Shown here: positions 6,687 through 15,200 of the stretch, piece after piece
How positions within the stretch are numbered: position 1 is the stretch's first letter
Layout of the letters: every line of letters starts with the position of its first letter
NCBI GenBank assembly: GCA_041908585.1
Contig: JAYRFB010000205.1
Coordinates: 1-22,506, forward strand
Source: CAINDZ01 sp041908585
GTDB taxonomy: Bacteria; Krumholzibacteriota; Krumholzibacteriia; LZORAL124-64-63
Direction: 5' to 3'
DNA: 22,506 bases
Notes under the pieces: generated by a model
Told to the model about the DNA's origin: nothing
What the model saw: the letters and a program-made list of their open reading frames with translations, nothing else
The model's database searches: none
Made by a program: the position numbers and the translations under genes

Positions 6687-7421
6687 TCAGGCCCCCGCGT
6701 CCTGTGCCATCAGCCAGGCCGCGGCCTGTCGCAGGTCCAGCGGATCGTTCCCGTTCCAGAGCGCCTCGTAGAGGCGGCGCAGGCGGGCCAGGTCCTCCGG
6801 CGTATCGATCGAGAGCTTCACGTCCGCGACCAGTTCGGCCGGCGGCTCGGCCCAGGCGGTCACCATGACCCCGGGATGCTCGGGAGCGTGGCGCAGCGCC
6901 CAGGCGGTCACGTGCTCGGTGGCCAGGGGATCGCCGCCGGCCTGCTCGCGACTCCACCGCAGGGCGCGGGCCGACACCACCTCGCAGCCCTGCAGCAGCG
7001 AGGCCACGCCGTCGCGGAAGCGCACCACGTCGGCGCCCTGCTCCCTGGCCAGCCGCAGCCAAAGCGCCAGGTGCACCGGGTCGAACAGCGGCGAATCGCC
7101 GCACACGCGCGCCACCCAGCGCGCGGGATGGTGCTCGAGCGCCAGCAGGAACCGGCCCAGCACGTCGTCCTCGCTGCCGCGGACCACGGCCACGCCCATC
7201 GCCGCCGCCACGGACGCCAGCGCGTCGTCGCGCGCCTGGTCGGTCGTGGCCAGCACCACGGGCAACGCCGCGCCCAGGGCCGGGGCCACCTGCTGGGCGC
7301 GGCGCAGGATGTGCCAGATCAGCGGCCGTCCCGCGAGGTCCTCCAGCATCTTGCCGGGCAGGCGGCGCGAGCCCATGCGCGCCTGGACGATGCAGACGGC
7401 GTTGTCGTTCGGCTCACGCAT
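6687..7421 (-). CDS. SpsF/PseF-type cytidylyltransferase family protein
   Basis: A 244-aa protein of the CMP-sugar / spore-coat polysaccharide (SpsF) nucleotidyltransferase family, which activates acidic sugars such as pseudaminic acid with CTP. The nucleotide-binding start is intact, IVQARMGSRRLPGKML (11-26). It is followed by LATTD, a GSEDDVLGRF segment (82-91) and VARVCGDSPLFDP with the metal-binding Asp. D-V-K-L-S-I-D-T-P-E-D near 210-220 is typical of SpsF. The ATG overlaps the end of the transporter gene by 8 nt (ATGCGTGA), indicating translational coupling. The pse-type operon starting at 18562 has no cytidylyltransferase inside the window, so this enzyme might supply that step, although it lies 11 kb away on the other strand. 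The sugar substrate is unproven. Confidence 0.85.
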   Translation of the reverse strand: MREPNDNAVCIVQARMGSRRLPGKMLEDLAGRPLIWHILRRAQQVAPALGAALPVVLATTDQARDDALASVAAAMGVAVVRGSEDDVLGRFLLALEHHPARWVARVCGDSPLFDPVHLALWLRLAREQGADVVRFRDGVASLLQGCEVVSARALRWSREQAGGDPLATEHVTAWALRHAPEHPGVMVTAWAEPPAELVADVKLSIDTPEDLARLRRLYEALWNGNDPLDLRQAAAWLMAQDAGA

Positions 7422-8922
7422 CCATGTCCGCCCACCTGCGCGCCGCGCGCGCGAAGAAGACCAACGCGATGATCGCCGCCACGCCGATGCCCGCGAACGG
7501 CAGCCACACTTTCAGGTGCGGGTCGTACGTCTCCCACAGCAGCGTGGTCGCCTGCGCCGCGTCCAGCCCGGTCACCTGCTGGAGCCTCGCGAAGGCCTCG
7601 GTGCGCGCCACGCCGGCCGCGGCATCCAGCGAACCCAGCTTCCCGTCCCAGCCGCCGGCCCCCGGCGCGTGCTGGGCCAGGTACTTCTGCGCCAGCACCG
7701 CCTTCTCGCCGAAGTTGCCATAGAAAAAGCCCTGCAGGTTCGAGCCAACCAGGCCGCCGACGCCGACGGGGATGTTCACGAAGCCCAGGTAGAGGCCCTT
7801 CTTGTCGCGCGGGGCGATGAGCGCCAGGTACTCGTTCTTCTTCGGCCCGGTCAGCATCTCGCCCAGCGAGAAGCCGACCACGCCCAGCAGGAACACCCAG
7901 CCCAGGTTGGTCAGGCCGGCCACCAGGATGCCGACCGTGGCCATGCCCATGCCGATGACCATCGACTCGAGCGTCTTCAGCTTCCGCACGAGCCACGAGA
8001 CGGGGATCATCAGCAGCACGATCATCACCGCGTTGAGGTTCAGCAGGATCTCCTGCGGCACCTGCAGGCCGCGCTCGGTGTCGATGGCCCATTTGTCCGG
8101 CAGCAGCGGCGAGCCGCGGAAGAACGCCGCCAGGCCGCCCGAGTCGTTCCAGTCGGTCAGGAAGTTCGGGTGCAGGTCCCACAGCGTGTACATCATCAGC
8201 CAGAAGCAGCTCATGATCGCCAGCCAGGCGGCCAGCCTCCAGTCCCCCAGCGTGCGCAGCGTGCGCACCAGGACCTGACCCGCGTTGGCCGTCTTGTCCG
8301 CCCCGCTCTGGAAGTCCCTGAACGTGAAGAGCATCAGGTAGTTCAGCGACATCACGGCCGCCGCCGTGAAGAACAGCGCCTGCCAAGAGAAGTCGTGACG
8401 GATGATGTTGGCCAGCACCGGCCCGATGGCCGCGCCCACGTTCACGACCCAGTAGAAGATGCCCCAGCCCAGCGATGAGTTCTTGCGGTCCAGGTTCTGC
8501 GCCAGGCTGCCCTGCAGCGCCGGCTTGAAGAACGCGGTGCCGCTGGCGAGCACCACCACGCCGAAGGTGAACCCGAACAGGCTGCGCTGCGTGGCCATCA
8601 GGCAGTAACCGAGCACGTTGCCCGTGATGGCGATGAAGAGGCTCCGCTTGTAGCCGTAGCGGTCGGCGAAGCCGCCGGTGAACGTCGGCAGGATCGACTG
8701 GAACACGAACCACAGCGAGTAGATCATGCCCTTCTGGGCCGCGGTGAAGTGCAGGCCGTGCGGGTCGTCGGCCTGCATGATGTAGACGGCCACCACCGAG
8801 CGGACCAGGTAGTAGGACAGCCGCTCGAACATCTCGATCACGTTGAGCAGCCAGTATCCGTGGGGAAAGCCGAAGAGGCGGCCCTGGCCGGCAAGTCTGT
8901 CGGTCAGCGGGGTATCGGTCAT
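7414..8922 (-). CDS. POT/PTR2-like major facilitator transporter
   Basis: A 502-aa inner-membrane transporter with about 12 hydrophobic segments. The first helix carries EMFERLSYYLVRSVVAVY, matching the proton-coupling ExxER motif of proton-dependent oligopeptide transporters. GGFADRYGYKRS is the MFS loop 2-3 motif. GTAFFKPALQGSLAQ and FYWVVNVGAAIGPVLA match the POT signatures in helices 4 and 5. A large soluble loop with charged residues lies near the C-terminus, before the last helix (FAGIGVAAIIALVFFARAA). The start ATG at 8922 was chosen over 8979 because the conserved N-terminus begins there and GGAAGGA lies upstream. It is 29 nt below the histidine kinase and overlaps spsF-like, so it is mid-operon. 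Import of small peptides or peptide-like solutes is the family expectation; the actual substrate is unknown. Confidence 0.85.
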   Translation of the reverse strand: MTDTPLTDRLAGQGRLFGFPHGYWLLNVIEMFERLSYYLVRSVVAVYIMQADDPHGLHFTAAQKGMIYSLWFVFQSILPTFTGGFADRYGYKRSLFIAITGNVLGYCLMATQRSLFGFTFGVVVLASGTAFFKPALQGSLAQNLDRKNSSLGWGIFYWVVNVGAAIGPVLANIIRHDFSWQALFFTAAAVMSLNYLMLFTFRDFQSGADKTANAGQVLVRTLRTLGDWRLAAWLAIMSCFWLMMYTLWDLHPNFLTDWNDSGGLAAFFRGSPLLPDKWAIDTERGLQVPQEILLNLNAVMIVLLMIPVSWLVRKLKTLESMVIGMGMATVGILVAGLTNLGWVFLLGVVGFSLGEMLTGPKKNEYLALIAPRDKKGLYLGFVNIPVGVGGLVGSNLQGFFYGNFGEKAVLAQKYLAQHAPGAGGWDGKLGSLDAAAGVARTEAFARLQQVTGLDAAQATTLLWETYDPHLKVWLPFAGIGVAAIIALVFFARAARRWADMDA

Positions 8923-8951
8923 GAAGGGGAATCCTTCCGCGGGGACGCCGT

Positions 8952-11108
8952 TCAGCCTGCCGGCCCGCCGGCCAGGCACGCGCTCAGCGCCTCGATGGTG
9001 TACGGCTTGTTCAGGTTGGCGTCGAAGCCGTGCGCCCGGAAGTCGGCCATCACCGCGCTGTCCGAGTACCCGCTCGACACGACGGCCCGGATCCCGGGTG
9101 CCACCGCGCGGATCCGGCCCACGGCCTCCGCGCCCCCCATGCCGCCCCGGACCGTCAGGTCCAGGATCACCATATCATACGGATCGCCGGCCGCGCACGC
9201 ACGCTCGGCCAGGCGCACGGCCTCCTCGCCGTCCGGGGCCTCGTCCGCGCGGTGTCCCAGCGAGGCGAGCAGGGCGACCGCCACCGACCGCACCAGGTCC
9301 TCGTCGTCCATCACCAGCACGCGCCGGTGCCGCGTGACCGCCGGGACCCCGGCAGGCGCGGACGGGCGCGGGGTCGCCGCGGGACGGGTCAGCGGCGCCG
9401 CGGCCGGCAGCAGCACCTCGAACCGGGACCCCTGGCCCGGAGTCGACTCCACGCGGATCGTGCCCTCGTGGCGGGCGACGATCGACCAGGCCGTGGCCAG
9501 GCCAAGGCCGCTGCCGCGCGGCTTGGTGGTGAAGTAGGGGTCGAAGATGCGGGCCAGGTACGGCGCGGCGATGCCCTCGCCCGTGTCGGCCACCGCGACG
9601 GCGACGAACCGGCCGCCGGCAGGCAGCGCACCGTCGCGCGCCGGCTCCAGCTCGACGTTGCGCAGCGTGATGCTGACGATGCCCGACTCCTGCATCGCCT
9701 GGCTGGCGTTCATGACGATGTTCTGGATCACCTGCACGGTCTGACCCTCGTCCGCGTCGGCGTCCCAGAGGTCCTCCGGCGTATCCAGGATGCAGATGCT
9801 GGCCGAGCCGCTCAGCGCGAAGTGGGCCGCGCGCTCGACCACCACCGGCAGCGCCAGCCGCGACTTCTGGGGCTTGCCGCCCTTCGCGAAGGTCAGCAGC
9901 TGCGACGTCAGGTTGACGGCCTGCCCGGTCGCCTTCTCGGCCTGCTCGAGCATCGCGATGGCGGCGGTCGGCTCATCCATCTGCAGCTTCGCCAGCGAGA
10001 TGTAGCCGAAGACGCCCTGCAGGAGGTTGTTGAAGTCGTGGGCCAGCCCGCCGGCCAGCGTGCCGATGGCCTCCAGCTTCTGGAGCCGCAGGCGCTCCGA
10101 GTCGACCCGGCGGCGATGCGTCTCGTCGCCGGTGACGATGATCGCCAGCAACGGCCGCCCTCGTTCGTCGCGTACCAGGGAAGCTTCGACACTGCCTGCG
10201 AACACCGAGCCGTCCGACCGGCGGAGATCCAGCTCGAGCCCCGTCACGCGCGAGACCGCGACCAGCTCGGCGAATTTCGCCTGCGCCAGCTCGCGGCTGC
10301 CGGGGGCGACCCAGTCCAGGAACGGGCGTCCGACCACCGCCGCCGCGTCCGTCTCTCCGTACAGCATGAGCGCGGCCGGGTTGGCCATCCGGATGCTCCC
10401 GTCAAGGTCGCACACCGAGATGGCGTTGGGCGCCAGCTCGTTGAGCTGGCGGTGGAGCTCCTCGCTCTCGCACAGGCGGTCCTGGGCCCGGTGGACCTCG
10501 GTGATGTCGCTCGCGACGCCGCTCCACAGAACGTCGCCGTCGGGCAGCGACGTCTGGTCGGCCTCGAGACGAAGCCAGCGCTCTGCGCCGCCGACGTCGA
10601 CGCGCCCCTCCCAGGCCAGCGGACGACCGTCCTGGACGGACGCCGCGTTGAGCCGCACGAGGTCGGACATGTCCTCCGGATGCACGCCCGCGAACAGCAG
10701 CGAGGCGTCCGCCATCACGCGATCATGCTCGCAGCCGAGCAGTTCGCACAGGTGCGCGCTGGCGTACTCGAATCTCCGGCGGCCGTCGGCGCCGATCCGC
10801 AGCGTGTAGACGCCGTGCGGGATGCGACGCACCAGGTCGTCATAGCGGGCCTTGGCGGCCGTCAGCTCCGCGTTCGCCCTGGTCAGCTCCGCGGTGCGGT
10901 GTTCCACGTCCCGCTCCAGGTCGGCGCGGCTTCGCCGGAGCTCCGCTTCCGTGCGGCGCAGGCTGTCGATCAGCCGGGCGTAGTCCTGCCCGTCCGCCAG
11001 CACCTTGCGGCCGAGCTGGGCGGCCACCTCGCGCTGGTGCTCGCACTCGAGGCGGGCCGCCGCCAGTTCCCGGTCCAGGTCCGCTTCGCGGGGTTCCGTC
11101 GTGGACAT
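8952..11108 (-). CDS. Hybrid sensor histidine kinase: coiled coil, two PAS, kinase, receiver
   Basis: A 718-aa soluble hybrid kinase with no transmembrane segment. In order: N-terminal coiled coil (about 5-95), PAS 1 (about 90-205, HPEDM motif), PAS 2 (about 215-330), dimerisation/phosphoacceptor helix with His357 in GGLAHDFNNLLQ, HATPase with N box QNIVMNASQAM (462-472), G1 DTGEGI (508-513), FDPYFTTK (522-529) and GSGLGLA (532-538). The C-terminal receiver starts at about 596, with acidic Asp601/Asp602, phosphoacceptor Asp650 (VILDLTVRGG) and Lys701. There is no output domain beyond the receiver. The ATG shares one base with the stop of the FIST gene (TGATG), so translation is coupled. By analogy with NosP-NahK, the FIST protein may control this kinase. 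The partner phosphotransfer protein or regulator is not in the window. Confidence 0.93.
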   Translation of the reverse strand: MSTTEPREADLDRELAAARLECEHQREVAAQLGRKVLADGQDYARLIDSLRRTEAELRRSRADLERDVEHRTAELTRANAELTAAKARYDDLVRRIPHGVYTLRIGADGRRRFEYASAHLCELLGCEHDRVMADASLLFAGVHPEDMSDLVRLNAASVQDGRPLAWEGRVDVGGAERWLRLEADQTSLPDGDVLWSGVASDITEVHRAQDRLCESEELHRQLNELAPNAISVCDLDGSIRMANPAALMLYGETDAAAVVGRPFLDWVAPGSRELAQAKFAELVAVSRVTGLELDLRRSDGSVFAGSVEASLVRDERGRPLLAIIVTGDETHRRRVDSERLRLQKLEAIGTLAGGLAHDFNNLLQGVFGYISLAKLQMDEPTAAIAMLEQAEKATGQAVNLTSQLLTFAKGGKPQKSRLALPVVVERAAHFALSGSASICILDTPEDLWDADADEGQTVQVIQNIVMNASQAMQESGIVSITLRNVELEPARDGALPAGGRFVAVAVADTGEGIAAPYLARIFDPYFTTKPRGSGLGLATAWSIVARHEGTIRVESTPGQGSRFEVLLPAAAPLTRPAATPRPSAPAGVPAVTRHRRVLVMDDEDLVRSVAVALLASLGHRADEAPDGEEAVRLAERACAAGDPYDMVILDLTVRGGMGGAEAVGRIRAVAPGIRAVVSSGYSDSAVMADFRAHGFDANLNKPYTIEALSACLAGGPAG

Positions 11109-12346
11109 CAGCGCTTCTCCTCGGAGAGCAGGACCAGCACGCCGGTCCAGTCCAGGCCGCGGCTGCGGCCCGCCAGCGGGGCGATCTCGACACCCGAATA
11201 GAACCCGAGCAGCGGGATGCCCGCCTCGCGCAGCACCTGCTGCACCTCGGCGGCCTCCTCCCGGTCGGTAAGCGAGAACCGCGAGCTCCGGCCGCCACAG
11301 TCGATGTACAGCGCCAGGAACGGCTCCCGTCCCGCCGCGCGGACGCGATCGAGCAGTCGCGGCGTGTTCTCCCGCACCGACCGGAGCATGAGCCGGTTGT
11401 CGCGCACCATGAACCGTACCTCGTCGCCCACGGACAGGTCGGCCTCGAACATGCCGATGCCGTCGCCGGCCGGCGTGACCCCCGTCAGCAGGCGGCCGGC
11501 GAAGTTCTGCTCGCGCGGCGGCCCGAAGCGCGGGCCGCAGTCGACGGCCAGGGCCAGGCTCATGATGACGGGACGCTCCTGGCGCCAGTCCCGGTTGCCG
11601 AAGGCCTCGTCGAGGAGCTCGGGAAATGAGCGTCCGTCCAGCTCGTGGATGACGTCGCCGGCAATGCGCGTGATGCGCCGGTAGATGCCGTCGACGGGGA
11701 TGCAGCCGTGCATGATCGCGTGGTCGACGGCGCAGCCGCCGCCCACCAGGCAGCCGACGGCGTGCCGATCCACGACGCCACGGCCGTCGAACTGCCGGGT
11801 CGGGCCGAAGTCGAACCCGGCCAGCAGCCCGGCCCCGATCACCGGCACGCCGGCGCCCAGGCCGGCGGACAGGCCGGCCAGCAGGGGCGCCGATGCGTTG
11901 AGCGCCGGCGGCGCCTCCGGCGAGGCCGGCACGCGGATCGAGTCGTAGAACAGGAGCAGGAGGCGGGCGGCGGCGGTGTCCGCCAGCGCATCGGCGAGCC
12001 GTCGGCCGGCCGCGGCCTCGTCCAGGTCGAGGTCCCCCGCCGCGGCCACCGTGAAGCGGATCCGGTCCGAGGCGATAGCCGCCACCGCGGCCGGCGCCCC
12101 CTCGCAGCTGATGGCGTCCTGGGTGATGATGCCGGCGGCGGAGCCGCCGATGACCGGAACCGCGGGACCGGCCACCTCGCGGATGCCGCCCAGGAAGCGC
12201 CCGGCATCGCTGGCGCCGGAACAGAAAGCCAACACCAGGTCCGCGCGATCGAGGCTGCCCGCGGCCAGCGCCGCGCGCATCGTCTCGCGCCCCAGCCGAT
12301 ACGCATCGGTGTCGTTGCCGCTTGCCGTGCCTGCCCTGGTGCCCAT
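11108..12346 (-). CDS. FIST N- and C-domain sensor protein
   Basis: A 412-aa cytosolic sensor of the FIST family, whose members bind small ligands or haem. The N-domain (about 10-210) shows LVLAFCSG, then PVIGGSAAGIITQD (64-77), corresponding to the family's GCST-A-G-E loop, and a GLGAGVPVIGAGL repeat. The C-domain (about 230-405) ends with IPLLGFYSGVEIAPLAG and a final LDWTGVLVLLSE strand, both characteristic. The start at 12346 was chosen because a G-rich site lies just upstream and family similarity begins there; the open frame continues to 12637 without conservation. It is first in the operon and one base overlaps the hybrid kinase, pointing to a sensor-kinase pair. Ligand unknown; NosP-like NO/haem sensing is one possibility. 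Confidence 0.88.
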   Translation of the reverse strand: MGTRAGTASGNDTDAYRLGRETMRAALAAGSLDRADLVLAFCSGASDAGRFLGGIREVAGPAVPVIGGSAAGIITQDAISCEGAPAAVAAIASDRIRFTVAAAGDLDLDEAAAGRRLADALADTAAARLLLLFYDSIRVPASPEAPPALNASAPLLAGLSAGLGAGVPVIGAGLLAGFDFGPTRQFDGRGVVDRHAVGCLVGGGCAVDHAIMHGCIPVDGIYRRITRIAGDVIHELDGRSFPELLDEAFGNRDWRQERPVIMSLALAVDCGPRFGPPREQNFAGRLLTGVTPAGDGIGMFEADLSVGDEVRFMVRDNRLMLRSVRENTPRLLDRVRAAGREPFLALYIDCGGRSSRFSLTDREEAAEVQQVLREAGIPLLGFYSGVEIAPLAGRSRGLDWTGVLVLLSEEKR

Positions 12347-12559
12347 GCTGCCCCCCGTCGACACCACATCGCCGGCGCGATTATGCGCGCGCCCGTGGGC
12401 GCGGGTCAATCCCGGTGCCGCGCCCACACGGCCGCATCCCGGAGGGAGTCTCTCCGATTGGCGTGGCATCTGCGGCGCGGTTCGCCTAGTCTGGGGTCGG
12501 CGCGCGCACTGCGCCCAGGCCCCACCCCGTGTTCGCCGTCCCGGAGCCGGATTCGAGGC
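12347..12559. promoter_or_regulatory. Divergent intergenic region, FIST operon and FHA-GAF-PP2C gene
   Basis: These 213 nt lie between diverging starts, so they must hold promoters for both directions. On the plus strand, TGGCGTG-N4-CTGC at 12459-12473 has GG and GC twelve bases apart, resembling a weak sigma-54 site, 86 nt before the ATG at 12560. No convincing sigma-70 pair was found. A G-rich inverted tract (GCGCGCCCGTGGGCGCG) lies near 12388. Confidence 0.3.
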
Positions 12560-14215
12560 ATGAACCCCCCGCAGCTGATCCTGACCGGTCGCGTCGGCGA
12601 CCAGGAGCTCCGGCTGGAGCTGGCCGAAGGCCGGCACGTGCTGGGCCGCGCCGTCGAGTGCGACATCGTCCTGCCGGAATCATCGGTCTCCCGCCGCCAC
12701 GCGGAACTCGAGTACGCCGGCGGCCGCGCCCGCGTGCGCGACCTGGGCAGCCACAACGGGACGCTGGTCAACGGCGTCGCCGCCGAGGGCTGGCGCGACG
12801 TGCGCCCCGGCGACCAGGTGGCCCTGGGGCGGGCCGTCTTCTCGTTGGGCGGACACCTGGACTCGCAGGCCCTGATGACGATCGTCGGCGACCACCAGTC
12901 CAAGGGCGTCGCCATCACCTGGCAGGAGGCGACCGGGCGCGAGAGCCGCAGCGGCCAGTTCACGCGGCGGGCCGGCAAGCGCGCCGAGCTGTTCTCGGTG
13001 CTGGCCGAGGCGGGCAGCCTGCTGGTCACGCCGGGTTCCCCCGAGCAGCTCTTCGAGCCGATCCTCGACCTGGTCGACGCGGCGGTGACGCCCGAGCGCG
13101 CGCTGATCGCGCTGCTGGAGGACGGCAGCGGCGAGCCGCATGTGCGTGCCTCGCGTGTGCGCGGCGGCGGCAACGCGCCCAACCTGATGCTCAGCCGCAC
13201 GGTGATCAACCGCGTGCTGGGCGAGCGCGTGTCGTTCCTGATCGAGGACGCGCAGCACGACCTGGCCTTCCAGTCGCAGATGAGCATCGTCTCGCAGGGC
13301 GTGCGCACGGCCATGGCCGCGCCGCTGTTCGACAACGAGAACGTGATCGGCCTGCTCTATGCCGACTCGGCGGACTCGCACGACCGCTACACGACGGACG
13401 AGCTGAAGGCCTTCACCCTGCTGGCCAACTGCGTGGCCGTGGCGCTGACGCACGCGCGCTACCACGAGATGGAGGCCGAGAAGATGCGCCTGGAGGGCGA
13501 GCTGGGCGCGGCCCGCCGCATCATGAGCGCATTGCTGCCGCAGGAGGCGCCGCGGATCGCCGGCTGGGAGCTGGTGCCGCACCTGGTCTCGTGCACCGAG
13601 GTGGGCGGCGACCTCTACGACGTGCTCACGCTCCCGGACGGTCGCGTGCTCGTCGTCGTGGGCGACGTCGCCGGCAAGGGTCTGGGCGCCGCGCTGCTCG
13701 TCTCGTCGCTGCTGCCGCTGCTGCGCGGCCTGGCCGGGAGTTGCGAGGACCTGGCGCTGCTGGTCGCCCGCCTGGACGCCGTGCTCTATCCCGTGACCGA
13801 GCCGGTGCGCTACGCCACCCTGTTCGTCGGCCTGCTCGATCCGGGCACCGGCCGCCTCGAGTACGTCAACGCCGGCCACAACCCGCCGTGCGTCGTGCGC
13901 GCGGACGGCAGCGTCGAGTCGCTGGCCCCCACCGGCATGCCCGTGGCGCTGGTCGGCGAGGGAACCTGGTCGACGCGCGTGATCGACCTGGCGCCCGGCG
14001 ACCTGCTGGCGCTGTTCACCGACGGCATTCCCGAGGCCTGGGACGCGTCCGAGGAGGAGTACGGCGACGAGCGGCTGCTGTCGTTGCTGTGCTCGCTGCG
14101 CGGCAAGGGTGCCGCGGCCGTCCGCGACGCCGTGCTGGCCGACCTGGGCGCCTTCGTCGGCGAGGCCCACGCCAGCGACGACGTCACGCTGGTGCTGGTG
14201 CGCCGCTGCCCCTGA
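12560..14215 (+). CDS. FHA-GAF-PP2C (SpoIIE/RsbU-type) serine phosphatase
   Basis: A 551-aa cytosolic signalling protein. An N-terminal FHA phosphothreonine-binding domain (about 5-100) has GR (29-30), SRRH (44-47) and SHNG (64-67). A GAF domain (about 145-300) includes APLFDNENVIGLLYAD. A short coiled linker (302-322) joins a PP2C/SpoIIE phosphatase (about 330-548). Metal-site motifs are complete: EVGGDLYDV (347-355), GDVAGKG (368-374), NAGHNPP (437-443), LFTDGIPEA (485-493) and SDDVTLV (539-545). Relatives dephosphorylate anti-sigma-factor antagonists in partner-switching pathways. The FHA domain suggests recruitment by a Ser/Thr-kinase target; neither partner is in the window. It is divergent from the FIST-kinase operon and ends at twin terminator-like hairpins. 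The start ATG at 12560 opens directly onto the FHA domain; the ribosome site is weak. Confidence 0.94.
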   Translation: MNPPQLILTGRVGDQELRLELAEGRHVLGRAVECDIVLPESSVSRRHAELEYAGGRARVRDLGSHNGTLVNGVAAEGWRDVRPGDQVALGRAVFSLGGHLDSQALMTIVGDHQSKGVAITWQEATGRESRSGQFTRRAGKRAELFSVLAEAGSLLVTPGSPEQLFEPILDLVDAAVTPERALIALLEDGSGEPHVRASRVRGGGNAPNLMLSRTVINRVLGERVSFLIEDAQHDLAFQSQMSIVSQGVRTAMAAPLFDNENVIGLLYADSADSHDRYTTDELKAFTLLANCVAVALTHARYHEMEAEKMRLEGELGAARRIMSALLPQEAPRIAGWELVPHLVSCTEVGGDLYDVLTLPDGRVLVVVGDVAGKGLGAALLVSSLLPLLRGLAGSCEDLALLVARLDAVLYPVTEPVRYATLFVGLLDPGTGRLEYVNAGHNPPCVVRADGSVESLAPTGMPVALVGEGTWSTRVIDLAPGDLLALFTDGIPEAWDASEEEYGDERLLSLLCSLRGKGAAAVRDAVLADLGAFVGEAHASDDVTLVLVRRCP

Positions 14216-14250
14216 CCGGCGGCGCCGGTGACGAACGAGACCAACGACAG

Positions 14251-14315
14251 GGGGCGGCCCCGCCGGGCCGCCCCGATCCGGAATGACGACAAGGGGCGGC
14301 CCGGTGGGCCGCCCC
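14251..14315. terminator. Twin near-identical hairpins between convergent genes
   Basis: GGGGCGGCCC (14251-14260) pairs with GGGCCGCCCC (14265-14274). The same two arms recur at 14293-14302 and 14306-14315. Each hairpin is followed by GATCCG, so the unit is duplicated. They lie between the phosphatase stop (plus) and the DUF4114-like stop (minus), an ideal place for a bidirectional terminator. Confidence 0.65.
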
Positions 14316-14356
14316 GATCCGTCCGTGGAGGACGCGAAGCGCCGGCGTGGCGACGC

Positions 14357-15115
14357 CTAGTCGCGGAACAGCGCCTTGACCGAGCCCCAGGTCTGGGTCT
14401 CGACGGTGACCGGCGAGATCGCCTGGATCTCGATCACCAGGTCGTTGTAGTCGTTGTCCGTGCCCATCCAGTCGTAGACGGGCGTGATCGGCGCGCCGTA
14501 ATCCAGGTCCTCCCACGCCAGCACGTACGTCGGCACGCCGCCGTACAGGTGCGAGATGTTGAAGACCAGGCACTGCGGGTCGCCGTTGAACGGCGCGTGA
14601 GCGGCGCCGGCGCCGGTCGGGCCCACGTCGTTGTAGAAGCGGTTCGTGAAGAAGAGCTCCGGCTCGGGGGCGTAGCCGCCGCCGGCCTGGTCACCGTTCG
14701 GGTTCAGGTAGAAGCCGAACCGCGTCAACCCACCCGGGAAGGCGATGGTCACGGTGTGGCCCGCACCCATCATGCCATCGAAGACCACGCCGTCGTTCAC
14801 GCCGTCGATGACCGGCGGCGCCACCAGCGTCTCCGCGTACCAGCCCAGCGTGTTGCGGTTGGCGAAGCCCGCGATCTCGCGGATGATCAGGCCATTGAGG
14901 GCGAGGTCTTCCCAGTACGGAGGGTCGGCGTCGCCGGGGTTGTGACCCTCGTAATCGGTCGCGACGTTCACGACGCCCGCGCCGTAGTTGGAATCCAGGA
15001 TCTGCTGCAGCGGGATGTTGTCCCACGAGGTCCCGAAGGAAACCTCGAAAGCGCCGGCCAGGCTCGGGGCGACCAGGAGCGCCAGGACCAGCAGCTTCAC
15101 GATAGACGAGCGCAT
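14357..15115 (-). CDS. Secreted DUF4114-like protein of unknown function
   Basis: A protein of 252 aa with a clear signal peptide (MRSSIVKLLVLALLVAPS, cleaved near AGA-FEV). The mature part has beta-rich segments (HTVTIAFPGGLTRFGFYLN; TYVLAWEDLDYG). An acidic motif WMGTDNDYNDLVIEI near residues 217-231 resembles the calcium-binding-like GxDxDYND signature of DUF4114 domains in surface proteins. The C-terminus ends TWGSVKALFRD with no PEP-CTERM-type anchor. Two adjacent ATGs (15118 and 15115) follow GGAGG; the second, 7 nt from it, is taken here. It has its own AT-rich promoter region and leader hairpin upstream and appears monocistronic. Extracellular or surface location is likely; the function is not known. 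Confidence 0.8.
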   Translation of the reverse strand: MRSSIVKLLVLALLVAPSLAGAFEVSFGTSWDNIPLQQILDSNYGAGVVNVATDYEGHNPGDADPPYWEDLALNGLIIREIAGFANRNTLGWYAETLVAPPVIDGVNDGVVFDGMMGAGHTVTIAFPGGLTRFGFYLNPNGDQAGGGYAPEPELFFTNRFYNDVGPTGAGAAHAPFNGDPQCLVFNISHLYGGVPTYVLAWEDLDYGAPITPVYDWMGTDNDYNDLVIEIQAISPVTVETQTWGSVKALFRD

Positions 15116-15142
15116 CATGCATCCTCCACGGGTGCGTTGGGG

Positions 15143-15163
15143 CCGGTGTCCCTGCGACACCGG
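15143..15163 (-). promoter_or_regulatory. Perfect hairpin in the 5' leader of the secreted protein gene
   Basis: CCGGTGTC (15143-15150) pairs with GACACCGG (15156-15163) around a 5-nt loop. It lies between the proposed promoter and the ribosome site of the minus-strand gene, so it should form near the 5' end of its mRNA. It may stabilise the transcript or bind a regulator; no riboswitch family is recognised. Confidence 0.45.
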
Positions 15164-15170
15164 GAACATG

Positions 15171-15200
15171 ATTCTAACATGTCGGACGCATTGTTGATAA
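15171..15200 (-). promoter_or_regulatory. Putative sigma-70-type promoter of the secreted protein gene
   Basis: On the minus strand, TTATCA (15200-15195) and TAGAAT (15176-15171) resemble -35 and -10 boxes with an 18-nt spacer, preceded by an A/T run. Transcription would start about 45 nt before the GGAGG site of the DUF4114-like gene and include the leader hairpin. Confidence 0.4.
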
